A stretch of DNA of 64,000 nucleotides from NCBI GenBank assembly GCA_037074615.1, contig CM073563.1, positions 11,495,501-11,559,500 on the forward strand. The letters run 5' to 3'. The notes under the pieces were generated by a model. It was not told the origin of the DNA, did not search any database, and saw only the letters and a program-made list of their open reading frames with translations. A program made the position numbers and the translations under genes. Positions 35,872 to 48,716 of the stretch are shown piece by piece. Numbering within the stretch: position 1 is the first letter of the stretch; each line of letters begins with the position of its first letter. This DNA is from Leucaena leucocephala. Its lineage: Eukaryota; Streptophyta; Magnoliopsida; Fabales; Fabaceae.

Positions 35872-37188
35872 AGGTCTTCAAGTGCCAAATCGTTTGTGGA
35901 TAAGTTGAGCGCCTACATTTCCTTCTCTCTGAATCAACACAAAATTGTATGACTCATGAATTCGAATCTTTTGGAAAAAACAGACGGTTAATGTTTAATC
36001 TTGTCTTGAAAGTTTTTATGTAAGATTTATAGATATCTAAAATTTTTTTTTTGGATTAATATTATTCTGGAAGTGTTAAAAAAAGAAGTAAAGTCTTTTA
36101 ATGGCATGAGAGTACTTTTTTTTTAAACTTCTAAAGCAACATTAATTTAAAAAAAATTGGATTCCAATAATTCTTGTGCGCAAATTTTCGTGACAAAATT
36201 AAACTTTAACTCTAAAAACAAATCATGTTAAAAAAAAAAACTGTTCTTATTCGGACTCATTAATACTGATGTGAAATATACGATAATATTGAATTCTAGG
36301 TATGAAGCTACCTGACTTTGAATGGATTTATGGGTTTATGAATAAGCAAGCTTACATTTTTTTTTGTTATAATTTTTTTTTAAAAAAAGGTTAGATTCAT
36401 CCACAATTTAAAAGTAGGATAAAGTCTCTATTTCTTCTAAATAATATCAATATCGGGTAAAACGAGTTATCTATTATCTTTAGATATATATTTTAAACGA
36501 AAATAATGCATCTCGTTGTGGAAGAAACAGTTCCTAACGTCTTCAATAGCTCTATATATGAATGGGGAAAAATCAGTGTAAGAGAATTGCCTCCTAAAGT
36601 TATCTAAAGCGAATGGTTTGGCTGCCAGTTGAGAATGAGATTTTACAACTTATGAATATAAAATTTAAATATAAGAATCATATAATTAATTTATAAATAT
36701 TAAAAAAATTAATTAAATTAATTATTTGTAAAATAATATTATGTTTTGGTTTTTTTAAAATTTCTATTTTAGTCATTTGTATTAAAAATTACTCCCTTAA
36801 AAAAAACTATTTAATATGTATAATTAATAGAGAGAATATAGAAGGGAAAAGGTTAACATAATATGTTTGGTTTTTATAGTTTGCTTTTATTTTGATTTTG
36901 GTCTCTATGTTTTAAACCATAGGTTTATTCCTTTAAGAGCTAAAATAGTATAAATTTTTATTAAAATATAATAGCTAATATTGCAGACATAAAGAAATGT
37001 GAGGAATTTATGATTTAAAATTATAGGATCAAAATTAAAATAAAAACAAACTATAAAAATCAAATATTGTATAAATAAATGAAAATTAAAAATTTGAGAA
37101 ATAAAATAAGTTGAAATCACAACTTATGAGTAAATTAAATATTTCTATTAACTTTTATGTATAAGATCAAAGAAAAAATAATTTGAAT
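35872..37188. other. AT-rich intergenic stretch, no gene seen
   Basis: Long A and T runs and short chance ORFs only. No element boundaries were found. Confidence 0.55.
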
Positions 37189-37501
37189 AATCTCCTCATC
37201 TCTTTTTCTCATTTTCTCTCATCATCATGTCCCCACTATAGAATTGAAAAATAAATAGTTAAGATGCAGTCTTTTATAAAATTATTATTTTTATATTCTA
37301 CTATAGTTATAAACTGTTGGATCAAATTTTAATAGTTTATTTTTCTATTTTTAATGTAATGTTATAATATAATTTTATAAGATTAAATTTCAACCATTTA
37401 ATTCTTATTTTTCTATTTTTATAAGAGATTGTATCTAAACTATTTATTTTTTAAATAGATATAATGAGGAAAGAAAAGGAGAAAAAAAAGGCGAGGTGAG
37501 A
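37189..37501. repeat. Probable MITE with long inverted repeats
   Basis: The left end TCTCCTCATCTCTTTTTCTC is mirrored by the right end, whose inverse reads CTCACCTCGCCTTTTTTTCT. Interior blocks AGTCTTTTATAAAA and TTTTATAAGAGATTGTATCT are also inverted matches. Boundaries are approximate and no target duplication is certain. Confidence 0.5.
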
Positions 37502-37592
37502 TCCATTTCCACATCCAAAGAATTTCAAACACATATGAAACCTAATTAACATAAAAGAGTTGAATGGGATAAAAGAGTTAGAAGGGACTCAC

Positions 37593-38950
37593 ATCAATTA
37601 GGCCTTTCTTAACAATTTCAGACCAACGCTTGGTGAAGACACCAATGTTCCATTCGAAATCAATGGTTAAGTTAGTTTGAACAAACATGTAATGTAATCT
37701 ACTTCATCTATTCCCATCAATACAAATTCTCCTGACATTACATAGTCCGCCGAATGATAGTGTTTCCCACCGCTGACGTTACCTTTCCCAATAAATCAAA
37801 CATCACAACACTAATTTTAATTAATTGCTATCTCTCTCTTCTCTCCGTCATTGCCTAAATATAAAAAATAAATATTTTTTTAATATTTAATATAAAATAT
37901 ATTTAATTAATTTAATTATATTAAATAAATTAATTAAATTAGTATGATATAGTTTTTTATAATACCTTAATTATTTTTCTTAACTTTTACCTTCCCTCTT
38001 TTATTTAATTATTATTAAAAAGATATTAATAAAAATAATTTTAAAAAATTGTTAAATTTTAAAAAATTGATCTTATTATTAATGGTAGAGTCTACCACTC
38101 AAATAGGGAGAGAGAAGAAATAATTGATCAAGAGTAGAGAATAATATTTTTTAACTTAAAATTTTAAAATTTAAATTTATCAGTCATTTCAACTTTATTA
38201 TATACTCTTTTATCTTAAATATAAAAGTTAAATAAAAAATTTATTTTAATTTTAAATATAAAATACTAATATATTTTATCTACTAAAATTATAATTTTTC
38301 TCCTAAAATATTTATATATAATTGTATATATTAAAACAGTTTCTATTTAAAATAGTTTAAATACATATTATTAAATATATATTTTAAAAAAATTAACATA
38401 CAATCACTATAAATAATTAATTTAATTAATTTTTTTAATCTATTTAAATTAATTAAATAGATATTATATTATATTAATAATATGAGATAATATTAATTAT
38501 TATGGTCAATTTTATCTAACGTGGGACTTCTTACCTCAACTCAAGTCCACTCACATTTGGACATATAATACTTTTGAAATATAAGTTTGACTCAATTTTA
38601 AATGAGATAAATTTAGATAATTAAGTTTGGAAAAATATTTTTATTTGGGACAAGAGAATTAACAAACTTTATTACATGTGAAGAAAGTAATTGTGGTTTA
38701 TTTTTGAGAAAAGAGTCTTGTATATTGATCCGTCGAGGACAAATCTAAAAATCTAAAAATTTTTATTAGGGAGTAAAATAAAATATCCTAGAAATTAAAG
38801 TTGAGAATTATGACTGTGAATGTGTGTGTGTATAGGTACTTACCGAATGTTGATTCTGTGGTCATCAGGAAGAGGAAGACCTTGCTTGACAGGAATAATA
38901 TGGTATTTTCTGACGGTCATAGAATTGGCGGTATGTCCTAGGTGATGCAT
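37593..38950 (-). CDS. Doubtful two-exon gene fragment of unknown product
   Basis: On the minus strand an ATG at 38950 opens MHHLGHTANSMTVRKYH and continues to HRINIR, where a strong donor (CG|GTAAGT) ends the exon at 38844. A second exon-like piece, 37698-37593, would begin in the matching phase after ...GTAG and read to FTKRWSEIVKKGLID, ending at a donor-like GAT|GTGAGT. Joined, the frame is open for 71 codons. The acceptor is weak (no pyrimidine tract), no further exons are evident below 37593, and I do not recognise the protein. It may be a gene remnant or a long-transcript exon. The upstream region (38951-39210) is relatively GC-rich, like a 5' leader. Confidence 0.3.
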
Positions 38951-40540
38951 TTGGTGCGACCTGGTGGAAGCTAGAACCTGAACGACTCTCCAAAAGACGA
39001 CAACAAGCCAACCACAAACAGAAGACGAAGATGAAGATGACGATGACGATTGAATAATCCAGACATAGTGGAATTTATATAACTGGATATCGAAGGAATT
39101 ATATATAAAAAAGGTGGTGGGATGGAAAAAAGGAACAACAAAAAACTTGATTCACCGGCGGCGCCTGAGACCACCGCCGTGAATCAGAAGGCTGTTCCCT
39201 TCTCTCCGACGTGGGTGATCACGTCGGCGTCGGCGTAGGGTTGTCTGAATTACGAGGGAGGAGCCATTTGAGAAGAGAATGTGGGAACTCTAGTAGTTTT
39301 GGTGCCGATTCCTACGCTAACTCGTTGCTCTTGGTTCTTTGGGAATTGGGATCATCCAAAAATAAGGAAGATATGTTCAAAAAAGAATCGGCCAAATGTG
39401 TGAGAAAGAAAGTCTATATCCACATTAATCTTAGCTCTAATAAGGGGACTACTATTCAATGAATTAGTCACTATCGGTCAGTGAAGGAAACCGATTTCAA
39501 TCAAAGCGTTTGTGGTCTAAACACTTCTAAGGAAATTGGAATATTCTCTTTGGACTGAAGAAAAAAATGTTAAATTATTTCTAATTAAAAATTTGTTTCA
39601 TATACAAAGACGAGGTAAACCTTCCAATCAACTATTCGAAGGACGGGAGTTCTCATCACTAATTCTGACTTATTTATTAATTTTTTAGCTGTATACTTAG
39701 AAATCACAAAAAGTTGAAAAGAAATTAGTCTGCTATAATTTAAAATTCGCTTTTAAAAATTTGACTACAATGAAAATAACTTTACAGAAATTAGACTAAG
39801 GAAACAAAAAACTAGACCCTCCCCAACCTAGTAAAACAGACAGTCAAATTTCTTTATCTTCTATTATTTTTTCTTTATTATATTTTTTTTTCTTCTTATA
39901 CGATGTTCTTCTTCTTTGGTCATCTTCTTCATATTTTTTGTTAAAAATTTAACTAGTTTAGAAAACTAAGTTATATATTTGCACTGTGGTACAATTATGT
40001 GTATTAGATGAAGAATAATCCTAGTTCTTTTCTATTTTGGTGATTACTTTTTTATATTAGTAAATAAGAATAATACTATAGTGAAAATAGGTTAGACCTT
40101 TAATAATAGTCTATGGCCTGATTTAATTGAGTCTAATAAAGTTTGCCCGATTTAACAAAGAGAGACTTTAGGCTTATTTAGAGGATTGCTGATTTAAATA
40201 GGCCATGTGTTTTTTTAAAGTATAATATGCAAGTATGTAGGCTTAACTTATTTAATTATATGTATGGCATAAATATACTTAAAATCTATTTAGAGTCTTC
40301 TATTTGCAAATATATAGGGTTTAAAGTCTACTTGTACCCTTTAAAGGTTGAAATATAAGACATTTTTATAGGCCTGTATTGTAAGTATATCTTTACTAGG
40401 CCTTTCAAAAACTCAAACCTTAGCATAAAAAAAACGTATACACAAACTCAAGTTTTATTATATTCTTATTATAGGCTTTAGCCTATTTAACCAAAATTTA
40501 GGCTGTTTGAAGCTATTATATTGAAGCATGCTACTAATCT
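38951..40540. other. Intergenic stretch
   Basis: 38951-39300 is less AT-rich and could be a promoter/leader for the minus-strand fragment. 40100-40520 has a repeated AGGCTTATTTA / TAGGCTTTAGCCTATTTA pattern in both orientations, reminiscent of a decayed DNA-transposon end region. No gene is seen. Confidence 0.4.
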
Positions 40541-40787
40541 ACTTTTTAATATAATAACTAATTAATCTTTTTTAGATAAATTAAAGAAATTATATATATA
40601 TATATATATCAATTAATTATAATTAATATAAAATTAATATAATATTTAGTTCATTAATTTATATAAAAAATGAGTATATAATATAAATTTATCTTAATAG
40701 ATTACATTTGATCATAATTAATTAATTTATTTAGTTTTTTTAATCTATCTAAAAAAATCAATTAGTTCTTTATATCAAAGACTAGAG
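40541..40787. repeat. AT-rich MITE-like inverted repeat, copy 1
   Basis: The left arm AACTAATTAATCTTTTTTAG is matched in inverse by the right arm AAAAAAATCAATTAGTTCTT. It resembles the element at 43714-43935 in the LSMT gene. It includes an AT dinucleotide run near 40591-40609. Boundaries are approximate. Confidence 0.5.
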
Positions 40788-41230
40788 AGAGTGTTATATT
40801 ATTTGTTTATCATGGTTATGTATATCCTGGTAATACAACACCAGCATCATATCAACGTTCAAAGTTCATTCTGATTCCTGCCACAACTGTTGAATTGTTG
40901 TACAATTATTACAGACGGGATTGTAATTCCTGTATTACATGTTTCTCTGGTAGAAGAAGCATAATAAATTGGGCAATGTCAAAAACTTGATTGAGACCCT
41001 TCCTCTTCCATGAATTGGTTGAGTGAATACTAAACAGCACATATTAATCTTTGAGAGAGAGAATCCATTTTGCCAAGTTCTGTTTTTCTCTTCTTCCTCT
41101 GGGAATGTAGAATATGGTGCAAGTTTTAAGGGGCTCTTTTCTTCTCAATGTCAGATTCGAACACGTGACATGTGGGAGGACTCATCCTCATAACCAACAT
41201 GACACTCGAATATTGACTTCTCTGCAATCT
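40788..41230. other. Downstream (3') flank of the LSMT gene
   Basis: No gene is seen. It probably includes the 3' UTR of the minus-strand LSMT gene. Confidence 0.4.
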
Positions 41231-44200
41231 TTACATGAACTTGCTGAGATCCCCAAGGATCTCACCACTTTCTCCACAAAGACCGAGATCCTTGAGCCTC
41301 CTTTCTTGATAATATTCTAGCTCATCCAACCCCAACTCTTTCTCCTTGAAGATCCCTTCAATCTGTTGCAGCAACTTCTTTTCTCCTTCTCTTATTCCCA
41401 CTGCAATTGCCAGCCTGTAATCTAGCTTTTCCTCTTTTAACTTCTCATCCTGCCATTCAAACATTTTTGTATTCAATCAGTTCTTGAGCATTTTATCGTC
41501 TTCAAAACTTTTTACACATTTTTGTTATCAAAATTTTTACATTTTAATACACCATTTTCTAAGTCATAGTTTTTTGAAACAATTACTATAAACAAAATGT
41601 TGCACAGTTGATTTTAGCTTTAGACATTGCTAAACTTATACCATAATTATCTAATATATCATGGAAGCATAAGGCAAGCTCTTATTTTACATTTTTATCA
41701 ACCTTGACAATATGTAGAGGATACCAACAAGGAAGGTATCAAATACCGTGGTATTTATGATTCTCATGTTAATTTTGACCACTGAAATTGCAATGGAAAT
41801 TACCCTGTTTTTTACAAGCTAACAAAGCTATTTAAAAAGAAAAAGAAAAAGGTGATATTTCCAAGATTTTCTGATGGTATAAGATACTACTGTGGTCCCA
41901 ACTATAAGTCACTTCTAATTAATTCACACAATCAATAAAAACAGTTAAATTATTAAATTTGACATAAAATTTAAGTGATTTCAAATATTACCCTTATTAA
42001 CTACAGTAAATTCTAACATCATAATAATTTCTACTTTCTCTTATTATTCTTATTAAATATGGGTATATATAAAAAAAAATTAATACACCTTAAAACTATC
42101 GAAAGCCTCATAAAAAGAACCAAGAAAACTTTCTGAAAGGTGTCCTATAATAGAGGCTTGAGTAGTATTTATGGTGTCATAATATTTTGAATGCCCCTAA
42201 GGATCTTGGATATGAGCATATCAAACCCCAGTATACTATAGATGGCAGTATACCAAACACTTCCAATGTTATAATTCCTTTAATCTTAGGATTTGAAATT
42301 CTTGTCAGCAATCTTAAAAGCTCAGCTTATGCTTACCGAAAAAACCAATATTGGGCTATCCTCATGGTGGGATTTTCAGATGTTTAAATGAAACATTAGT
42401 TAAGTGACAAAATCCATATACCAACGCTGAGTTGCCTCACACGAGAATGACACCAAGCAAAATACAAAGCCATGCATACATACCTCTTCAATGGTAGTAT
42501 GATAACCAACAAGGGCAGATTTGCAGGCGTCTTGAACAACTCCACATATTAGCTCCTCATTGTCACGGCTTACAGGCAACTCAAGATGACCCCAAATGGC
42601 GTTTCTGAATATAGATTCTAACAAGAAAGCATCGGTGCCACCAAGTGCCACCAGACGCAGATATGGAAGCAGTCCTGACGGAAGTGGTTGGTCATAGAAG
42701 ACGTCGAAATATGCAGTCTCACCATAACCATTGGACTCAGCTATGTCTAGTTTGTCACCAAAAAAAGGGTCTGCTTCGGATATTTGTAGCGTCAGCGTAT
42801 ACGCATTCCTGTTTGAATTTGGTTCAATGAAGCCGTAGTCTAGAGCCAACTCTGCATTGCTTTTCTTCAAATCATATTGAATAAATATCTGCAGCAAGAA
42901 ATTCCAAACATTGTTATGTGGAATTATAATTTCCATCACCAACCTGCCTAGGACGATCTTCATCAGTGAGGATGATTTATTTTTCTTTTAAGAAAAAAGG
43001 ATCACCTTCCCAAGAGATTTCTACATTTAAATCTAATCATGGGATGGGATCTAGGAAATTTTTTTGAAGAGTTTATATGGTTGTAGAGATTTTTATTTTT
43101 GAAAATAGATATCCTTATTTTGTTAGCTTTATATGAATAAACTAAACATTAGTAGGTTCTATCCTGAAATGAGTTCACTGGTTTTAGAAATTCCCCGGCA
43201 AATAGATCTGGATATAAATAGGTCTCGGAGCAAATAATATAGTATAGCGCCATGCCCATTGCTGCTCTTGATCATAGTTCATGACACAAATACAGGTCAA
43301 GTTTTCAAAATTATACTACATTGTGTGTGTGCATGTGAAATTTTATATTTCATATACTATAACCCTTTTAACTAAATATACTGAATAAAAAATGTCAGAT
43401 TGTATTATGCAAAACGAATTTTCACAGGACTTCTAATTTCATTTCATGTTATTTAATATTTTCACCTTTTTTAAGGTTCAATAGTGATACAAATAAAATA
43501 TGGAAGGTAAAGAAAACTAATATTTGATTTCACCGCCGATTACATCTTTTGAGATCCTATTTATAGGTATTACTCTAAAAACCTAAACTACCCTCTCTAC
43601 CATTTACCTAATTAACTTCTAATTCCCTACACAACAATACTCCCCCTTACAGAAGATCCTTGCCCAAATTTAGATTAAATGCATTTCCTACTTATTTCAT
43701 ATATCTGTATATACCCTCTAATCCTTAATATAAGAGCTAATTAACTTTTTTGAGAAGATTAAGAAAATCAAATAAATCATCAGTTAATTATGATCAAATC
43801 TAACCACTCAAGACGAATTCATATTATATACTCATAATTTACCCAAATTAGTCAATAGTTCTTATATTAGTCATAATTAACTAATTTATTTGGTTTTCTT
43901 AATTTATACAAAAAACTCAACTAATGACAGACAATGTGTCCACAGTGTCATCACAATATCTGACAAGTGATAGAAAACTGAAACACTTACACAAATAGGT
44001 GAGTCCCTACTTTACAACCCATAATTGATGATGATAATGAGGGCCAAGAACAAAATTTCAGGATGACATGTCTAATAAATTGGATTTTATACAGTCATGC
44101 TAATATATGTCAAAAGAGCAAGCGATTCAGAATAGTGTAACTGGGTAAACCAATTTTTATTTATATCATCCGTTTTTAATTTCTCTTCAAATGAGTTATA

Positions 44201-46859
44201 TTGAGATCTGAATTGGAGATCTAATTTGTGTAACTGTACGGTACTACACTAATAGATAGTGGGGGGCCTCGTATCAACACTTGGTAGCAGTTCTTCAAAC
44301 ATATTCATTCTGACAAATAGGGTATTGTACGGCGTTGGAAAATGGAAAGGAAAAGGAGAGAAGAGATCAACTCACCTGCTCCCCGGCCTTGACAGAAAGA
44401 GGGCTCCTCAGAGAAAACAGGTAATCCCAAGAGAAAAGACCTGCTGCTCCTTTAATCTCATAAGCATGATCTTCTGTTGTTACTCTGGCACTATGGTTTA
44501 TCTGATCCGCAAATAGAATTTTCAAAACCTCAAAATTTTCAATGCAAGGCAACACATTGGTAGAAGAAAGCACAGAGAATAACTACAAATGATGCCAACT
44601 CGAGAAATATCATAAAGGTAATTTTATATGATCTTGTCATATGAACCTTTGAGGATAGCTGTATTTGAAAAACTAACCAATGAGTTTGGACAGTCTAATC
44701 TACAAGTTATGAACAGTCTGGCTCCCTTTAGAGAACGAAAAGTCATGTCTAGTTTTTACATAAATCCCATAACAGAATCTCATGCTTTCAATGTAAGACT
44801 CAATTCCTGTACCTTATTACAATAGTTGAAGAGATAATTGCAACAGTTATGAGATTTCCAACAAGTCTCTTTCAAAATACAACAATCTTTTGGAACTTTT
44901 TCTGGACCCCCACCAACTTGGTATCATTTGCTCAATTATAGTGAGAACAAAACAGCCATTCCTCTTTCTTTTTGCCCCTCTCCCTCTTTCCACCCTCCCT
45001 AGTCACTAGGCCACTGTCATTGGCTGCCGGACCACCTTTGCTGGCCACCCAAATCAGTTTATCACATTCGTGGGACTGGGACTAAATTGTCAATATCTTT
45101 CTTAACTGGGGTCAGATTGTCATTTTTCCCAAATACTTATAGTGACGGAAAAGGTATCTAACAGATCAGAGATGTGTTAATTGGAATTTAGGGGGAGAAA
45201 ACAACTTTAAACATTGCTTCCTCTTTTTAATATGAAACACTTAGGATCATAACATCATGTTTCAATCTCTTCTTACTACGAGTAATGTTGCTGAAGTCCT
45301 TAATTGTAACAGAACAGAGAGGAAGAAGAAATGACCCTTACCAAGTCTGCAAGCGGTATCACCACTAGATTTTCATTGCGAAGACGAGAGAAAGCTCTTG
45401 ATCTGAGAATTCCAAATGCCCAGAAGAAGTCATCCAGTGTGATCGAAGAAGGGAAAAGCTTCTTATTAGGGAGTATGATTTCTTCTTCCAGTTTTAGAAA
45501 CTCACTCTGCACGTATTCTTTCACAGCTAGTGTTGTATTCAGAAGTTGAGTACCTGAAGATATCATATTCAATCATGTTATACAACATGTTGGAAATATA
45601 ATTTATAAAGCATAGACACTTGTTTCCAAGCATATTGCTGTTGGACATATATTGGAACATCTAGGCCTTTTTGGCAAACATGACAATTAGTGCATTATTT
45701 ATGTGCTTAATGGTATTGTTGTTCCGTATAGTTTAATCAAATTTAGTTTTAATCCCGTAATTTCAAATCATAATTTTTGATCCTATAGTTTTATAGGGAT
45801 TTGGTCAAAGTTTAACGGCATTAAACTTTTAGTTAACGATGTTAAGTATAGAGACCAACCTTAAACTTTGTTAAAAGTATATAGACTAAAACTAAAATTT
45901 GTTAAAAGTACATAGACCAGACGGGTGTATCAAGTTTTGATTTTGGTTCCTATACTCAAGTTATACCAAATCCTTAATAAACTATAAGAATAAAAAACTA
46001 TGATTTAAAACTCCAGGTACCAAAATCAAAATTCCATGAAACTATAGAGACAAACAATGGCATTAACCCGTTTTTATGAGAAAAATCAAAGATGTAACAA
46101 CATGGAAAACGTTTCCAAACTCTCACTATGTCACAAATATGAACCAATTTTCACTAAAGTGAGGAGTATAACATTGAAACAGTATTGGAAACTGCGACTT
46201 CACTATTCACTAACCTTGAAGCTCAGAGAGCTCCTCCTCTGACCTGCACTGGAATAAGCAAAACAAAACACTTAGAATTACCAACTTGATCAATCTATTC
46301 CATTCGAAGGCCTAAATTCGAATAACTTTACCGATACAGAAAAACAAACAAAAACCCACCAATATATTGTCGAATCAGTGACCTCTGGGAGAATTTTGAA
46401 GTAATGCTTCCAAACAGACTCATCCCTCGACCGCTCTCTAATCAAGAACAGAGCAACCGATACCCAAGGCTTCAATCCGCTACACACGTTCCCAATCTCC
46501 GAAGCCGCCACCGCATCGGGGTTAATCCATAATCTCTTGGGCACCTGCAAAACGACCTCGTTTCGCGAAATGTCTCTCCTGGCAATAAGTCCGAGGCCTT
46601 CCGTCACCACTCCGGGCTCCACTGGCGTCTTTGAAGAGATGACCCCTTCTTCCCATAGCCACTGCCAGAATGTCCGAATCACCGGCGACAACGATGTATC
46701 ACTTTCGACAGAAGCTAGAGATTTGGCGGAGAGAGGTTTTCTGAGGTGAACAAGTGGGGCTTTGGGTGTGATCGGAAAGGTGAAGGAGCTGGTTTTGTGG
46801 GATATAGAAGGAGAAAGAAAAGCAGAGCCTTGAAGTACAGAGAAAATGGAAGAAGCCAT
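41231..46859 (-). CDS. LSMT: Rubisco large-subunit lysine N-methyltransferase (SET domain), plastid
   Basis: Six exons on the minus strand: 46859-46360, 46243-46215, 45553-45342, 44501-44376, 42888-42484 and 41449-41231. All phases close to give 496 aa; pea LSMT is 489 as I recall. The first 45 or so residues are Ser/Pro/Lys-rich, a chloroplast transit peptide. The SET domain starts with GLGLIARRDISRNEVVLQVP. It carries INHS at 248-251, Tyr294 in IFIQYDL and ELALDYGF with Tyr307; these sit seven residues later than the known catalytic-site residues of the pea enzyme. The C-terminal substrate-binding domain ends LEYYQERRLKDLGLCGE. The enzyme methylates the Rubisco large subunit (Lys14) in some plants and plastid aldolase more widely. 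Copy appears intact. It is divergent from the mS23-like gene, 1.86 kb apart. Confidence 0.94.
43470..43665 (-). repeat. Truncated copia LTR fragment in LSMT intron 4
   Basis: Plus-strand CAACAATACTCCCCCTTACAG at about 43631 reads, on the minus strand, as a polypurine tract (AAGGGGGAGT) followed by an LTR-like start TGTTGTGTAGGGAATTAG. The LTR continues to about 43475. Only the 3' LTR and a few internal bases remain. Confidence 0.5.
43714..43935. repeat. Stowaway-like MITE, copy 2, in LSMT intron 4
   Basis: The left end, CCCTCTAATCCTTAATATAAG after a TA, is Stowaway-like. Inside, GATTAAGAAAATCAAATAAAT is matched in inverse by ATTTATTTGGTTTTCTTAAT. The right terminus is decayed. It is related to 40541-40787. 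Confidence 0.55.
45711..46062. mobile_element. 352-bp MITE with TTAA duplication in LSMT intron 2
   Basis: It is flanked by TTAA at 45707-45710 and 46063-46066. Long terminal inverted repeats (about 80 bp, imperfect) start TGGTATTGTTGTTCCGTATA on the left and TGCCATTGTTTGTCTCTATA on the right inverse, and include TTTCAAATCATAATTTTTGA against TTTTAAATCATAGTTTTTTA. The TTAA site fits piggyBac-like or some other TIR elements; I leave the superfamily open. Confidence 0.75.
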
Positions 46860-47940
46860 TGATACTTCCTGGTGCTTCCGCTTGTGTCTGAAATCTGAAT
46901 GGCGCGAAGTCGTTGATATTTCGTGCCAGTTGTGGATAACTGGATAAGACTTTTTATATTTATATTGTTCTTGTTACGTAATATAATATCTAGTTAAAAA
47001 ATTAATATTAATTTTATAAAATATATTTTTTATATTTATTAACTTAATGATAATCAAATAAAAAACAGAATAGAATTTAAAAATAATAATTAAGATAATT
47101 TTTAAAAAAATATTATATTAATTAATTAAACTACTTTTTTTAATATAATTAAATTAATTAATTAAATTTTATATTAAAAATATAATGTATTATTTTATTA
47201 TGCCAAATAATTTTTATAAAATTATATAATATTTTTAAAATTGTGTTAAAAATTATACAGAACTCCTGGCTATTTGTTTTTTTGGTGTTAAAAACACAAC
47301 GATATTCCAATAAATAACAAGGTGTATAAGTTACAAATAGACATAGAACATAAATAGTTACCTACGAGAAAGCAATATAATAATAACAGCTTAGAAATGA
47401 TCCTAATACTAACATTCGAAAAATAAAAAAGTAAAGCAAGTTAAATGGGCGAAAATTCATGTCCACTAGAGTTTATGGGCTTGAATTGTAACTACGATAA
47501 AGAGTGCTCCTAATGAAATGTTAGTTGATAAGCTAATGTTGGTTGACTATTATATACTCTGTATCAGATCTTTAAATGTTGTTGAAATGAGAGTTTGCTA
47601 TCTTAATCTACTTAATATTTATGACTGACAAAGATAGCCAAAGAAAGGATGGCATTCGTTCTAAATCTACGTTTAATCTATGCTACATTGATATTTTTGG
47701 GAGCTCCTCCTTTGTTCCTTTTGAGAGTGTAGCTGCCAGGTGCTGCACATGAATTGAGCTTTCGCATCAAATATAACAAGTCATAATTCGTCTTGTTTCT
47801 CAATGAAATGTGAGTAAACTGTTTTAACCAGTCTACAAGGCTCAACTAATGTAGCTAAGCTAGAAAAGGCTAGGTCTTTGAATTGAACAACTTGCTTGAC
47901 TTCTTTAATTTTTGCCATCCAAACCCTTGACTATTTCGTT

Positions 47941-47977
<37 letters not shown>

Positions 47978-48716
47978 AGTTTCATTAAAAAATAAATAGA
48001 TATAATTGTAATAAAATTCAAAAGAAATTTGTGTTATATATATTCTAATTTAAAGAGTATAAATTTTAAAAATTTGAAAGCTTTGTATTTTTAATAAAAT
48101 TTCTGAAAAGGTATATGCTATATTTGTATTTATTAGTAAGAAATTTCAAATTTTAAAACAACAGATCAATAAGTTTTAAAAAAGAATTAGAAAGCTATAG
48201 GAAAAATTGCTGAAAAAGTTATAATGTTAATAGTGTATTAGCATGCCAAAGAATTTTTATTTTCCTCATAAATTGTATCACTTTTCTTATGAAGAAACGG
48301 TGTCAAAATTACACAAAATTTAAAGTAAAAATCTAACAAAAATATTAGGTATCCATCTTTTTTTTGAATCATATTATCAAATATTAAAGTAATTGGTTAT
48401 TCTAATTTCAGAGTTTAGAACCGTTTCTCCTAGTACATATATTGTTTTTTATGATTTAAACTTGAGATTTTAAAAAATTTAATAGGAATGTAAGAAATGT
48501 AATATAATACATGGAAATATCCCTTCAGACTCACTGGAAACATCTTTCTGAGTCGTGGGCTGTTTTTCGGCCCATCTTAGAAAGAGCAAACAAGGCCTCA
48601 TAAACCAACTTCCAAACGAAGCCGTCCGGTTCAGCAAGTGCAAGTTTTGGACGATCGCCCGCCGATTCGCTGGCGAGCAAGAACAGAGCGAACCGAAGAA
48701 GAAAGAAGCAGCAACA
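46860..48716. promoter_or_regulatory. Divergent intergenic region between LSMT and the mS23-like gene
   Basis: 1857 bp separate the two start codons, which face apart, so both promoters lie here. 46980-47260 is nearly pure A/T. An (AT)n microsatellite of about 30 bp lies at 47943-47972. The last 200 bp before 48717 are GC-richer and are probably the 5' leader of the mS23-like gene. I could not assign TATA boxes with confidence. Confidence 0.5.
47943..47972. repeat. AT dinucleotide microsatellite
   Basis: About fifteen uninterrupted AT units. Confidence 0.95.

Noticed and set aside
38971..39174. 67-codon minus-strand ORF resembling a signal peptide
   Set aside because: It ends before the exon-like piece at 38950 and is in another frame. 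It may be an upstream ORF, but support is too weak to list.
39211..39462. 83-codon plus-strand ORF
   Set aside because: No recognisable domain; it lies in the leader/promoter-like region of the minus-strand fragment and its second half is low-complexity.
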